Notes: generated from the letters alone by a model not told the origin. A stretch of DNA of 52,951 bases from Nocardia kruczakiae NBRC 101016 (GCF_001612965.1 NZ_BDBL01000051.1:1-52951), one strand, 5' to 3'; counted from the first letter of the stretch, positions 32,416-41,985 are shown. A program made the numbers and translations.

Positions 32416-34673
32416 TGCGCCTCGGCTTGTCCGCCGATCTCGTGGCCGAGTTCGGCCGCCAGCTTCTGCAGCAGCCCGATCGCCGCGTCGGCGATCACGG
32501 TGCCCGGCGGGAAGATCGCCGCGGCGCCGGCGGCATACAGCTCGTCGAAGTCACCGGGCGGGATCACACCGCCGACGATGACCATGATGTCGGGGCGTCC
32601 GACATCGGCCAGTGCCTGCCGCAGAGCGGGCACCAGCGTGAGGTGACCGGCCGCCAGCGAGGAGACACCGACGATGTGCACGTCGTTGTCGGCCGCCTGC
32701 TGGGCCACCTCTTCCGGGGTCTGGAACAGCGGGCCCACATCGACGTCCATGCCGAGGTCGGCGAAGGCGGTCGCGATCACCTTCTGGCCCCGGTCGTGGC
32801 CGTCCTGGCCCATCTTGGCGACGAGGATGCGGGGGCGGCGGCCCTCGGCCTCGGCGAATTCCTCGACCAGCTCGATGGCCCTGCTGATGTTGGTCACCTT
32901 GCCGGCCTCCTCTCGGTAGACGCCCGACAGTGTGCGGATCTCGGCCTGGTGGCGACCGTACACCTTCTCCAGCGCGTCGGAGATCTCGCCGACGGTGGCC
33001 TTCGCGCGGGCGGCGTCGATGGCCAGGGCGAGCAGGTTGTTGGCCATCCCGCCTTCGGAAGATGCTGCGGCCCTGGTCAATTCGGCCAGTGCCCGCTCGA
33101 CCTCGGCGCTGTCGCGCTCGGCGCGCAGGCGGCGCAGCTTCTCGTTCTGCTCGGCGCGCACGCGCGAGTTCTCGACCTTGAGGACCTCGATCTCCTGGTC
33201 CTCGGTCACCTGGTACTTGTTGACGCCGATCACCGGCTGCGCGCCGGTGTCGATGCGGGCCTGGGTGCGGGCGGCGGCCTCCTCGATGCGCAGCTTCGGG
33301 ATACCCTCCGAAATCGCCTGCGCCATACCGCCGTGCGCCTCGACCTCGGCGATGTGAGCCCGGGCCCGTTCGGCCAGCTGGTGGGTCAGCCACTCCACGT
33401 AGTAGGAGCCGCCCCACGGGTCGATCGGGCGCGTGGTGCCCGATTCCTGCTGCAGCAGCAGCTGGGTGTTGCGGGCGATGCGCGCGGAGAAGTCGGTGGG
33501 CAGTGCCAGCGCCTCGTCGAGGGCGTTGGTGTGCAGCGACTGGGTGTGGCCCTGGGTCGCGGCCATCGCCTCGACACAGGTGCGCGCGACGTTGTTGAAC
33601 ACGTCCTGCGCGGTCAGCGACCAGCCCGAGGTCTGCGAGTGGGTGCGCAGCGACAGCGACTTCTGGCTCTTGGGTTCGAATTTCGAGACCAGCTCGCTCC
33701 ACAGCAGCCGGCCCGCGCGCAGCTTGGCGACCTCCATGAAGAAGTTCATGCCGATGGCCCAGAAGAACGACAGCCGCGGCGCGAACTGATCGATCTCCAT
33801 CCCCGCGTCCAGACCGGCCCGGATGTACTCCACGCCGTCGGCCAGGGTGTAGGCCAGCTCCAGATCGGCGGTGGCTCCGGCTTCCTGGATGTGGTAGCCG
33901 GAGATGGAGATCGAATTGAACTTCGGCATCTTCGCGGAGGTGTAGGCGAAGATGTCGGAGATGATCCGCATCGAGGGCTTGGGCGGATAGATGTAGGTGT
34001 TGCGGACCATGAACTCCTTCAGAATGTCGTTCTGAATGGTTCCGGCCAGCTGTTCGGGCTTGACGCCCTGTTCCTCGGCGGCGACGACGTACAGCGCCAG
34101 GATCGGCAGCACCGCGCCGTTCATGGTCATCGAGACCGACACCTGGTCCAGCGGAATCTGATCGAACAGTTCCCGCATATCCAGGATCGAGTCGATGGCG
34201 ACACCGGCCATACCGACGTCACCGGTCACCCGGGGGTGATCGGAGTCGTAGCCGCGATGGGTGGCCAGGTCGAAGGCGACCGACAGACCCTTCTGGCCCG
34301 CGGCCAGGTTGCGGCGGTAGAAGGCGTTGGAATCGGCGGCGGTGGAGAAACCCGCGTACTGGCGGATGGTCCACGGCTGATTCACGTACATGGTCGGGTA
34401 CGGGCCGCGCACGAACGGCGCCACACCGGGCACACTGTCGAGCGGGTAGCCCTCGGCGACAACGGCATCGCGGTCGGCCTTGGTGTACACCGGCGCGACG
34501 TCGATACCTTCGGGGGTGGCCCAGACCAGTTGTTCGGGCGCATAGCCGTTGGCGGCGGCCGATTCGGCGACGAACGCCTCGACGTCGCCGCCGCCGGTCC
34601 GCCCGACCGCCGGTTCGCCCAGCGGTACTTCGGCGAAACTGCCGATCACGTGGTTCACATCTCGAGTAGTCAT
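32412..34673 (-). CDS. mutB: Methylmalonyl-CoA mutase large (alpha) subunit, B12-binding
   Basis: The 753-residue protein has the TIM-barrel substrate domain (PYPTMYVNQPWTIRQYAGFS region and RNTQLLLQQES) and the C-terminal adenosylcobalamin domain with the DxHxxG motif in GQDGHDRGQKVIA (His about 626) plus the closing GGVIPPGDF. It interconverts methylmalonyl-CoA and succinyl-CoA in propionate and odd-chain/cholesterol catabolism. The ATG at 34673 follows directly from the mutA stop (TAATG). The open frame continues far upstream inside mutA, but that part is a shadow. The length is normal for the large subunit. Confidence 0.96.
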   Translation of the reverse strand: MTTRDVNHVIGSFAEVPLGEPAVGRTGGGDVEAFVAESAAANGYAPEQLVWATPEGIDVAPVYTKADRDAVVAEGYPLDSVPGVAPFVRGPYPTMYVNQPWTIRQYAGFSTAADSNAFYRRNLAAGQKGLSVAFDLATHRGYDSDHPRVTGDVGMAGVAIDSILDMRELFDQIPLDQVSVSMTMNGAVLPILALYVVAAEEQGVKPEQLAGTIQNDILKEFMVRNTYIYPPKPSMRIISDIFAYTSAKMPKFNSISISGYHIQEAGATADLELAYTLADGVEYIRAGLDAGMEIDQFAPRLSFFWAIGMNFFMEVAKLRAGRLLWSELVSKFEPKSQKSLSLRTHSQTSGWSLTAQDVFNNVARTCVEAMAATQGHTQSLHTNALDEALALPTDFSARIARNTQLLLQQESGTTRPIDPWGGSYYVEWLTHQLAERARAHIAEVEAHGGMAQAISEGIPKLRIEEAAARTQARIDTGAQPVIGVNKYQVTEDQEIEVLKVENSRVRAEQNEKLRRLRAERDSAEVERALAELTRAAASSEGGMANNLLALAIDAARAKATVGEISDALEKVYGRHQAEIRTLSGVYREEAGKVTNISRAIELVEEFAEAEGRRPRILVAKMGQDGHDRGQKVIATAFADLGMDVDVGPLFQTPEEVAQQAADNDVHIVGVSSLAAGHLTLVPALRQALADVGRPDIMVIVGGVIPPGDFDELYAAGAAAIFPPGTVIADAAIGLLQKLAAELGHEIGGQAEAQ

Positions 34674-36532
34674 TACGCTCCCAGCTTCTCCAGCAGGCCG
34701 GACAGGGTCGCCACCGCGTCCATGCGGGCCGTGAGGAATCCGTCCGGCCGCTGTGTGCCGCTCACCTCGGCCACGGCCTTCTCCGGTCCGGCCAGCAGTA
34801 CCGTCGTCACGCCGGCGTCGCGCAGTTGCTGCACGGCGGGCGCGGCCTCGGTGCCGTAGCGGGCGTCGCTGCCGCACAGCACCGCCATCGTCGCTCCGGA
34901 CTCCGTCGCGGCCGAGCCGATCGCGGACGTCTCCAGCGCTCCCGGGTTCACCGTTTCGATGCCGCCCGAGGCCAGCACATTCGCGGTGAAGGTCACGCGC
35001 ACGTTGTGTTCGGCGACCGGGCCCAGCGGTACCAGCAGCGCCCGCGGCCGGCGGCCGTGGGCGGCGAGGTAGGCATCCGACCGGTTGCGCAGCGCCTCGA
35101 AGGCCGCGCCGTAGCGGGCCACCGCATCCGTCGCACGCGCGGCCTCGGACAGCGGTTCCTCGGCGAGGTTCGGGAATTCGTTGACACCGGTGACCGCGGT
35201 GCGGCGGTGGGCGATATCGGATTCGCGGCGGGTCCGGGTGTCGGCGATGCGCTCGGCCAGCAGGCCGGACTCCAGCGCGGCGAGGTATCCACCGGCGCGT
35301 TCGAGCTCCTGCATGAACGCCCACGCCGCACCGGCCACATCGGCGGTGAGACTCTCCACATGCCAGGAACCCGCGCCCGGGTCCTGCACATGTCCGAGGT
35401 GCGACTCCTCGAGCAGCAGCAACTGGGTGTTGCGTGCCATGCGTTCCGAGAACGCTTGCGACACACCGAGTTCCCCGGCCGGCAGGGCCGCGTCGAACGG
35501 CAGTACGGTGACCAGGTCCGCGCCGCCCACGCCGGCGCCGAAAGCGGCCAGGGTGGTGCGCAGCATGTTCACCCACGGATCGCGCTGGCTCAGCATCGCC
35601 TCCGAGGTGACGGCGTGTTGCGGCGCGTTGCCGAAGTCCGGCGCTCCCGCCTCGTGCGCCACCCGCGCCCACAGCCGCCGGGCGGCACGGAATTTCGCGA
35701 TCGTCTCGAACTGATCGTCGGTCGCCGCCAGCTGGAAACTCACCTGATCCAGCGCATCGGCGATATGGAGGCCGGCGTCGGTGAGGGCGCGCAGGTAATC
35801 CAGGCCCGCGGCGACGGCCGCGCCGATCTCCTGGGCGTCGGACGCGCCGGCGTTGTGGAAGACCGTGCCGGACACGGTGATCGCGCGGACGGTCTCGGTG
35901 CGGCCGGCGGCGGTGCGTGCCAGCTCGACCGCGGCGTCGAGGTCGGTGTCGGCCAATCCGGCGAAGCGGCTGGTCAGCGGCGCCGCGCCGAGGAAGATGT
36001 GGATATCGGAGCGGTCGGCCACCTCGTAGCCGTCGAGCACAGCCAGCACCTGCGCGGCGGCGGCCGGAGTGTCCGCACCCGCCCGCAGGCTCAGCGGAGC
36101 CAGCTCGAACAGCAGCCCGCGCAGCGTGTCCGCCAGTCCCGCCACCGGGACGCCGTTCTCGCCCACGCCGAGCCAGACGGAACTGACGCCGTTCTCCAGG
36201 GCGGCGAGGATCTCCTCGTTGACGGCGGCCGGATCGGTTCCGCCGATGCGGGCGCTGACATGCCAGCCGCGGTGCACGTCCCGGGTGCCCTCGTTACCGC
36301 GCACGAACGGGAATCGTCCCGGCAGCGGTTGTTCGGGCAGTTCGTCGCGACGGGTGTACAGCGGCGCGACGGTCACTCCGTCGTAATTGGTGACCTCGAG
36401 CAGGCGCTCCGGCTCGTCACCGAGTTCGGATGCCTCGACCTTGCGGGATTTGGCCAGTACTCCGGCCACGCCCTTGCGCCATGCGGCGTATCCGGGCACG
36501 GTGTCCGCACCCGGATCTGAACCAATCGGCAT
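34673..36532 (-). CDS. mutA: Methylmalonyl-CoA mutase small (beta) subunit
   Basis: The 619-residue protein is homologous to the large subunit: VAPLYTRRDELPEQ, RNTQLLLLEESHL and PGAGSWHVESLT align with the mutB equivalents. The degenerate C-terminal domain lacks the DxHxxG cobalamin motif, as expected for the beta subunit, so it is structural. The ATG at 36532 is the first gene of the mutA-mutB-meaB operon; the 245-bp upstream space to the divergent membrane-protein gene should hold its promoter, but no clear -10/-35 pair was identified. Confidence 0.94.
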   Translation of the reverse strand: MPIGSDPGADTVPGYAAWRKGVAGVLAKSRKVEASELGDEPERLLEVTNYDGVTVAPLYTRRDELPEQPLPGRFPFVRGNEGTRDVHRGWHVSARIGGTDPAAVNEEILAALENGVSSVWLGVGENGVPVAGLADTLRGLLFELAPLSLRAGADTPAAAAQVLAVLDGYEVADRSDIHIFLGAAPLTSRFAGLADTDLDAAVELARTAAGRTETVRAITVSGTVFHNAGASDAQEIGAAVAAGLDYLRALTDAGLHIADALDQVSFQLAATDDQFETIAKFRAARRLWARVAHEAGAPDFGNAPQHAVTSEAMLSQRDPWVNMLRTTLAAFGAGVGGADLVTVLPFDAALPAGELGVSQAFSERMARNTQLLLLEESHLGHVQDPGAGSWHVESLTADVAGAAWAFMQELERAGGYLAALESGLLAERIADTRTRRESDIAHRRTAVTGVNEFPNLAEEPLSEAARATDAVARYGAAFEALRNRSDAYLAAHGRRPRALLVPLGPVAEHNVRVTFTANVLASGGIETVNPGALETSAIGSAATESGATMAVLCGSDARYGTEAAPAVQQLRDAGVTTVLLAGPEKAVAEVSGTQRPDGFLTARMDAVATLSGLLEKLGA

Positions 36533-36777
36533 CGCTGCTGTACCTCTTCCACTCGACTCCGATACTTCACTCGTACCGGATACCTACGCTGGGACCCAAC
36601 TCTTCGCAGCGCCTTCGCAACCGCCTGTGTGACCCCTTCACAGTGCGACGGGCGTGCGATATCGGCAGGTCGACGACCAGTTCGGTTAACGATCATTCAT
36701 CAACCTTCATTCGATGCTAGCCCGGTGTTCGCATACTCTTCGCACAGCCTGGCCATACCGACCGGTAACCTGTCGCG

Positions 36778-37488
36778 GTGCCGAGGACGACGGATGTGGC
36801 GTTGCGACTACTGCGCAATCGACGGGTCGTGATGCTGGCGATCCTCGCGACCGCCCTGGTCGCGATCGCCCTGCTGGCCCCGCATCCGGCCCCGCAACAG
36901 ATTCGGGACTGGGCCGATTCGGTCGGCCCGGTCTTTCCGCTGCTCTTCTTTCTCGTCCACGCGCTCGTGACGGTGGCGCCGTTTCCGCGCACCGTGTTCA
37001 CCCTGAGCGCCGGACTGTTGTTCGGGCCGATTCTCGGCATCGGCCTCGCGGTCGCCGCGACGACCGTCAGCGCCGTACTGGCTCTGCTGCTGATCCGGGC
37101 GCTGGATCGGGATCAGGTCGCGGCGCGGCTGACCCATCCGGCGGTGCGGGCGGTGGATCGGCGGCTGGCCCGGCGCGGCTGGCTCGCGGTGGGCTCGCTG
37201 CGGCTGATCGCACCGGTGCCGTTCTCGGTGATCAATTACTGCGCCGGACTGTCCTCGGTGCGGATGATGCCGTATCTGCTGGCCACCTTCGTGGGCATCA
37301 TTCCCGGCACCATCGGCGTCGTCGTCCTCGGAGACGCGCTGACCGGCCGGACGAACCCGGGGCTGCTGGCGCTGTCGGGGGTGTGCATCACCATCGGCGT
37401 GATCGGGCTGATCGTCGACGCCCGCTGGGGCGCAGACCAATTCGCGGACGTCGCCACCGAGGCGGCCGAGGAGCCGGCACCACACTGA
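36778..37488 (+). CDS. TVP38/TMEM64 (VTT-domain) membrane protein
   Basis: The 236-residue protein has an N-terminal membrane anchor and a VTT domain: FFLVHALVTVAPFPRTVFTL, then GLLFGPILGIGLAV and the re-entrant-loop region SLRLIAPVPFSVINYCAGLS with an amphipathic connector. This family (TVP38, DedA relatives) is linked to lipid transport across bilayers. The GTG at 36778 follows a normal signal-anchor start. It is divergent from mutA and convergent with a TetR gene 44 bp away. Confidence 0.88.
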   Translation: MPRTTDVALRLLRNRRVVMLAILATALVAIALLAPHPAPQQIRDWADSVGPVFPLLFFLVHALVTVAPFPRTVFTLSAGLLFGPILGIGLAVAATTVSAVLALLLIRALDRDQVAARLTHPAVRAVDRRLARRGWLAVGSLRLIAPVPFSVINYCAGLSSVRMMPYLLATFVGIIPGTIGVVVLGDALTGRTNPGLLALSGVCITIGVIGLIVDARWGADQFADVATEAAEEPAPH

Positions 37489-37532
37489 CGCGCGACGCCG
37501 ACACGCGACACCGCCGCGAGCGCCACGACCGC

Positions 37533-38162
37533 TCAGCGCGCGCGCAGTGCCAGACCGGCCGGAACCGCCGCGAAGGCCTCGCGCACCCTGTCCGTCAGCG
37601 CCTCCCGGCCGCCGCGGCCGTCGGCGCGGACCCATTCCCGGCCTGCCACGCTCCACGCCGAGGTCACCAGTTCGGCCAGGACGTGCAGTCGCAGATCGTC
37701 CGCGGGCAGTTCCAAGCGGTCGGCCAGGATCGTGACCGCATCGGCCTTCACGCCGTGGCGGTGGTACTCGACGTAGGCCAGTAACGCCGGTGTGGACCGG
37801 ATGAGCCGGCGCGTCGCGATATACCGGCGATCCCACTCCGGTTCCAGATCGGCGACGGCCGCGGTGAGCGTCTCTCGCATACCGTCCAGCACCACTCCGG
37901 TCAGCGGACGATTCGCCAGCGCCGCGAGATATGCGGACCACAATTCGGCCTCCGCCTCGATCGCGGCCGCCTCCTTGGCCGGATAGGTGCGGAAGAAGGT
38001 GCTGCGCGACACCTCGGCCTCGTCCACGAGTTCGTCGAGTGTCGTCGCGTCGAATCCGCGTTCGGTGAACAGCCGCAGGGCGGCGTCGGCCAGTGCGCGG
38101 CGGGTGCGCAGCCGTTTGCGCTCTCGCAGCGGCAGCGTGCGGTCGGATGCGGGATCGGGCAT
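37533..38162 (-). CDS. TetR-family regulator
   Basis: The 209-residue protein has an N-terminal Arg-rich arm and a TetR HTH (TTLDELVDEAEVSRSTFFRTYPAKEAA). The C-terminal domain belongs to the broad actinobacterial TetR group (DUF-type, LIRSTPALLAYVEYH). The ATG is at 38162. It is divergent from a small winged-helix gene; the region between holds an imperfect inverted repeat. Confidence 0.88.
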   Translation of the reverse strand: MPDPASDRTLPLRERKRLRTRRALADAALRLFTERGFDATTLDELVDEAEVSRSTFFRTYPAKEAAAIEAEAELWSAYLAALANRPLTGVVLDGMRETLTAAVADLEPEWDRRYIATRRLIRSTPALLAYVEYHRHGVKADAVTILADRLELPADDLRLHVLAELVTSAWSVAGREWVRADGRGGREALTDRVREAFAAVPAGLALRAR

Positions 38163-38203
38163 GCCGCGATGCTATCCGAACCCGGATCCGAGGCACGTCA
38201 GAA

Positions 38204-38244
38204 ACTGAGATCCGAACGATACTTGCGCTCGTCTGGAACTCAGT
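38204..38244. promoter_or_regulatory. Imperfect inverted repeat between tetR and winged-helix gene
   Basis: ACTGAGATCC (38204-38213) and GGAACTCAGT (38235-38244) match at 9 of 10 bases with a 21-bp spacer. The repeat lies 40 bp before the plus-strand start and 42 bp from the TetR start; either regulator could bind it. Confidence 0.45.
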
Positions 38245-38283
38245 GTCACAATTGGCGCACCATTTTGCAGTCAGGAGTCCGCC

Positions 38284-38715
38284 ATGTCCCCCGTCACCCT
38301 CGATCCGTCGGTCATCGGCCAGGCCGAAAAGCATCACAACGCGCTTCTGCACCGAGTCCTCGCCGGTACCGGCGTCGACGAGGCGCAGTGGATCACGCTC
38401 AGCCAGGCCGCGGCAGCCGGCGGCACCGTCGATCGGGAGCGGCATATCGCCACCCTCGCCGCGAAGACGACCTGGGCGCCCACTGTTGTCGCGAGCGCCG
38501 CGACGCGGCTCACCGAGCGGGATCTGATGCGCGAAGCGCCGGGTGGTGAACTCGTGGTCACCGCGGCGGGTGATCGCCTCGTCGCGGACATCCGCTCGCG
38601 CACGAGCGCGGTGCTCGACCGCGTCTACGATTCGGTCCCGGCGGCCGACCTCGCGCTCGCGGGGCAGGTTCTCACCGTGATCACCGCCGGTTTGTCCCGC
38701 GAATTGGAAAGCTGA
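38284..38715 (+). CDS. Small winged-helix (MarR-like) regulator
   Basis: The 143-residue protein has the length and helix pattern of MarR-type regulators: a helical N-terminus (PSVIGQAEKHHNALLHRVL), a winged-helix core (ASAATRLTERDLMREAPGGELVVTAAG, with the wing in PGGELVVT) and a C-terminal dimer helix. AGGAG precedes the ATG at 38284. It may sense a ligand and, with the divergent TetR, control the region; the target is unknown. Confidence 0.75.
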   Translation: MSPVTLDPSVIGQAEKHHNALLHRVLAGTGVDEAQWITLSQAAAAGGTVDRERHIATLAAKTTWAPTVVASAATRLTERDLMREAPGGELVVTAAGDRLVADIRSRTSAVLDRVYDSVPAADLALAGQVLTVITAGLSRELES

Positions 38716-38728
38716 CGATGTCCACGCC

Positions 38729-38759
38729 CGCCGCGCGGGAACGGAATTCCCGCGCGGCG
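38729..38759 (+). terminator. Hairpin terminator after winged-helix gene
   Basis: CGCCGCGCGGGA and TCCCGCGCGGCG are perfect 12-bp arms with a 7-nt loop, and the flanks GACGATG/CATCGTC can extend the stem. It starts 14 bp after the stop codon. Confidence 0.7.
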
Positions 38760-38947
38760 CTCATCGTCTCCGGTACCGGAACGAGATAAGGCTCATCCTC
38801 GCTCGGTAACGGCGGGCGGCCGGGAGTATCGGCCGCCGTAACAGGACGGGCCGAAAAGTGATCGGCTCGCGCTGCGCGCAATCATTGTCTCGCGTTCTCT
38901 TCCGGACCAGAGTGCCTGTATCACTTTCGGTCCCGGCAGGAGGATGT

Positions 38948-39718
38948 ATGGCCGCCACCGATGAACCGCGTTCGGGCGCACGCGCCGTCGAGCGTGCGAT
39001 CGCGGTCCTGAACTGCTTCGACGGCGACGACCCCGAGCTGTCGGTCAGCGAACTGGCACAGCAGACGGGTCTGCCCGTCAGCACCACGCATCGGCTGCTG
39101 CAGGCGCTCGTCCGCGGGCGGCTGCTGGAACAGGACCATGCCAACGACCGCTACCGCATCGGGCACGGGCTCGCGTCGCTGGCGCGGCCGGCGCTGACGC
39201 GTCTCGGCCTCGATTCGGCGGCGCCGCACCTCTACGCGCTGGCGGCGAATATCCGCATTTCGGTCAGTCTCAGCGTGCCCGACTCGCGGGACGCGCTGAC
39301 CGTCTTCCAGGCGCGGCCCCCGGTCTCGTTCTGCCCCAACCAGATTCCGCGGCCCCGGCGCCCGTTGCGATCCAGCGCGGCCGGGCACGCGCTGCTGGCG
39401 TTCTCCCCCGGCGACCGCCTGATCGAGACCTACGCCGGCCGGTACGAGTCCGATTCGCCGGCCTCGGACGATCTCGACCGGGTGCGCCGCGCCGGATTCG
39501 CGGTCGAGGTGATCGACAGCGACGAGCCGATCCGTTCGGTCGCGGTGCCGATCGTCGGCCGCGGCCGGCAGGTACGCGGCGCGCTCTGTGTGCAGGCCCG
39601 GTCCGCACGCCTCGACGCCGACCTGATGCGCTCGATCCTGCCCCCGATGCGCCATATCGCGAACCGGATCGGCCCGCTGCTGCACGTCGAACCCGAGGCC
39701 GCGGATACCGCCTCGTAA
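38948..39718 (+). CDS. IclR-family transcriptional regulator
   Basis: The 256-residue protein has an IclR winged-helix N-terminus (SARAVERAIAVLNCF-like start, LSVSELAQQTGLPVSTTHRLLQAL, read in pieces) and a C-terminal effector-binding domain ending in ALCVQARSARLDADLM. AGGAGG lies before the ATG at 38948. It precedes the sulfur-scavenging operon by about 160 bp on the same strand and is the obvious candidate for its specific regulator, in addition to the leader peptide. Confidence 0.88.
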   Translation: MAATDEPRSGARAVERAIAVLNCFDGDDPELSVSELAQQTGLPVSTTHRLLQALVRGRLLEQDHANDRYRIGHGLASLARPALTRLGLDSAAPHLYALAANIRISVSLSVPDSRDALTVFQARPPVSFCPNQIPRPRRPLRSSAAGHALLAFSPGDRLIETYAGRYESDSPASDDLDRVRRAGFAVEVIDSDEPIRSVAVPIVGRGRQVRGALCVQARSARLDADLMRSILPPMRHIANRIGPLLHVEPEAADTAS

Positions 39719-39880
39719 GCCGTTCGCGCGCCCCGCATTTCGGCCGCGGAATTATCCTCACGCTGATTTCCACACTGTGAAAACACCGTTGCTCACCAGC
39801 ACGGACAGCCGCACCATGTGATCAACGCAGGTTGCTGTGATCCGCATCGCCGGTCCGAGCACTTTCCGAGAAGGCACCCG

Positions 39881-39958
39881 ATGAACGTCTCCCGACTCTT
39901 GACGCGCCGCCGCACGGTGGATCTCATGCGCGTCCCGCACGGGATCTGTCGCGCCTGA
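39881..39958 (+). CDS. Cysteine leader peptide of the sulfur operon
   Basis: This 25-codon frame reads MNVSRLLTRRRTVDLMRV and then ends with ...GICRA. The RR-x-VDL-x-RV core followed by a Cys codon near the end matches the putative leader peptides that I know upstream of sulfate, sulfonate and cysteine genes in actinobacteria. They work by cysteine-sensitive translation (ribosome stalling at Cys codons). AAGG lies about 7 nt before the ATG. The following 117 bp to the binding-protein start would hold the regulated structures. It is too short to be found by ordinary gene calling. Confidence 0.75.
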   Translation: MNVSRLLTRRRTVDLMRVPHGICRA

Positions 39959-40074
39959 GCCCGGGCGCCATCGCCGTCGCCGAAAGTCCCGCCAGGCAAT
40001 TCGTTTCGCCGATCTACCGGTCGCCGCGCCCGATGTGCGCGTGTCCGCAGACGCATTCAGTGAAAGAACCGATC

Positions 40075-41151
40075 ATGTCGTTCAGACGACCCCGGGTGGT
40101 GCGCGTCCTCGCCGCCGTCCTCGCCCTGCCCGTCCTCGCCGCACTCGCCGCGGGCTGCTCGGGTTCCGGCGCCGGTACCACCGCCGACGGTAAGACCATC
40201 CTTCGTTACCAGGGCCAGGCCGGCACGGTCACGCCCTACGAACTGGCCGCCGACCTCGGCTACTTCTCCAAGATCGAGCTGAAGTGGGAGGGCGACACCA
40301 CCAGCGGCCCGGCCAATATCCAGGCCGCCACCACCAAGCAGATCGAATTCGGCAGCGCGTTCAACGGCGCGGTCGTCAAGCTCATCGCCGGCGGCGCACC
40401 GGTCACCTCGGTGCTCAGCTCCTACGGCGCCGACGGGCAGAACTTCACCGGCTACTACGTCCGCGACGACTCGGGTATCAAGACCGCCAAGGACCTGATC
40501 GGGAAGAAGGTCGGCGTCAACACTCTCGGCGCCCATCACGAATTCATCACCCGGCAGTGGTTGCACGATCAGGGTCTCACCGATGACGAGATCAAACAGG
40601 TGCAACTCGTGGTGCTGCCGCCGGTCAATACCGAGGACGCGCTGCGCAAGGGGCAGATCGATGTGGCGGCGCTGGGCGGCCCGCTGCAGGACATCGCGCT
40701 CGCGCACGGCGCCATCCACCCGCTCTACACCGACAAGGGCTTGTTCGGCGAGTTCGACTACGGCACCTACGTTTTCCGCAACGATTACATCGCCGATCAT
40801 CGGGACGCGGTGGCCGACTTCGTCCAGGGCACGGCCCGCGCGACGCGCTGGCTGCAGATCACGCCGCGCGATCAGGCGGTGGCGCGCCTGGCCGACATCA
40901 TTCACAAGCGCGGCCGCAACGAGAACACCAAACTGCTCGACTCCTACAAGTCGTCCGGCATTCCGGTGCCCGGCGCGGTGATCCAGGAGCGAGAGCTGCA
41001 GATCTGGATCGACTGGCTGGTCCGCAACGGTGAGCTGCCGGCCGGGAAGTTCGCGGCCAAGGATCTCTACACCAACAAGTTCAACCCCTACGCCAACGGC
41101 AAATATCCCGCCGAGAGCGGACCGACCGGAGAGGTGGTGGCCGCCAAATGA
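40075..41151 (+). CDS. SsuA-like solute-binding lipoprotein
   Basis: The 358-residue protein is an aliphatic sulfonate/nitrate/taurine-type binding protein. It has a signal peptide with lipobox ALAAGC (Cys28), and the family motifs FGSAFNGAVVKLIAGG and LIGKKVGVNTLGAHHEF. The ATG at 40075 gives a normal signal peptide. It overlaps the ATPase gene by ATGA. With the ATPase and permease it forms an ABC importer; sulfonate or another organosulfur compound is inferred from the downstream monooxygenase and the cysteine leader peptide. Confidence 0.85.
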   Translation: MSFRRPRVVRVLAAVLALPVLAALAAGCSGSGAGTTADGKTILRYQGQAGTVTPYELAADLGYFSKIELKWEGDTTSGPANIQAATTKQIEFGSAFNGAVVKLIAGGAPVTSVLSSYGADGQNFTGYYVRDDSGIKTAKDLIGKKVGVNTLGAHHEFITRQWLHDQGLTDDEIKQVQLVVLPPVNTEDALRKGQIDVAALGGPLQDIALAHGAIHPLYTDKGLFGEFDYGTYVFRNDYIADHRDAVADFVQGTARATRWLQITPRDQAVARLADIIHKRGRNENTKLLDSYKSSGIPVPGAVIQERELQIWIDWLVRNGELPAGKFAAKDLYTNKFNPYANGKYPAESGPTGEVVAAK

Positions 41152-41981
41152 GCGTCACGGCGATCAAACTCGCGCTCGACGGGGTACGCAAGGAGTTTCC
41201 CGCACGAGGCACCGGAACTCCGTTCACCGCGCTGGAGAACATCACCGTGGACGTGCGCGACGGTGAATTCCTCGTGCTGGTCGGACCCAGCGGTTCGGGT
41301 AAGTCGACCCTGCTGGACCTGCTGGGCGGGCTGACCCGGCCGACCCACGGCCAGATCCTGCTCGACGGCCGGCCCGTCACCGGCCCCGGACTCGACCGCG
41401 GGATCGTCTTCCAGCAGTACGCGCTGCTGCCGTGGCGCACCGCGCGCGGCAATATCGAATTCGGACTGGAGGCCAAGCGCATCCGCCGGCGCGAGCGCCG
41501 CCGCGTCGCCGACGAATATCTGGAGCTGGTCGGCCTCACCGGCTTCGGCGACCGTTACCCACACGAGTTGTCCGGCGGCATGAAACAGCGCGTGGCCATC
41601 GCCCGCAGCCTCGCCTTCGATCCCGAGGTGCTGCTGATGGACGAGCCGTTCGCCGCGCTCGACGCCCAGACCCGCGAATCGCTGCAGGACGAGCTGCTAC
41701 GCATCTGGCGCACCACCGGCAAGACCATCCTGTTCATCACCCACGACATCAACGAAGCCGTCTATCTGGGACAGCGGGTGGCCGTGCTCACCTCGCGGCC
41801 GGGACGGGTCAAGGCGGTGGTCGATATCGATCTCGACCGCGACACCGACCCGGACGCCGACATCCGCTCCAGCGAACACTTCAGCGAAGTCCGGCATCGG
41901 ATCTGGTCGCTGCTGCACGACGAGGTGGCCCGCGCACAGGGTCTCGAGCAGGCCGACCTCGCGGCCACCGACAGGAGGTAA
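41148..41981 (+). CDS. SsuB/TauB-like ABC importer ATPase
   Basis: The 277-residue protein has the Walker A GPSGSGKST (about 46-54), the Q-loop VFQQYALLPW, the signature LSGGMKQR and the Walker B VLLMDEPFAALDA. It is closest in pattern to the SsuB/TauB/NrtD nucleotide-binding subunits. The ATG overlaps the binding-protein stop and the gene is followed by the permease 4 bp later, so the three importer genes are coupled. Confidence 0.92.
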   Translation: MSVTAIKLALDGVRKEFPARGTGTPFTALENITVDVRDGEFLVLVGPSGSGKSTLLDLLGGLTRPTHGQILLDGRPVTGPGLDRGIVFQQYALLPWRTARGNIEFGLEAKRIRRRERRRVADEYLELVGLTGFGDRYPHELSGGMKQRVAIARSLAFDPEVLLMDEPFAALDAQTRESLQDELLRIWRTTGKTILFITHDINEAVYLGQRVAVLTSRPGRVKAVVDIDLDRDTDPDADIRSSEHFSEVRHRIWSLLHDEVARAQGLEQADLAATDRR

Positions 41982-41985
41982 CACC

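Noticed and set aside
32412..35672. 1086-codon minus-strand frame as one mutase gene
   Set aside because: Homology to MutB starts at 34673; the upstream extension is a shadow of mutA.
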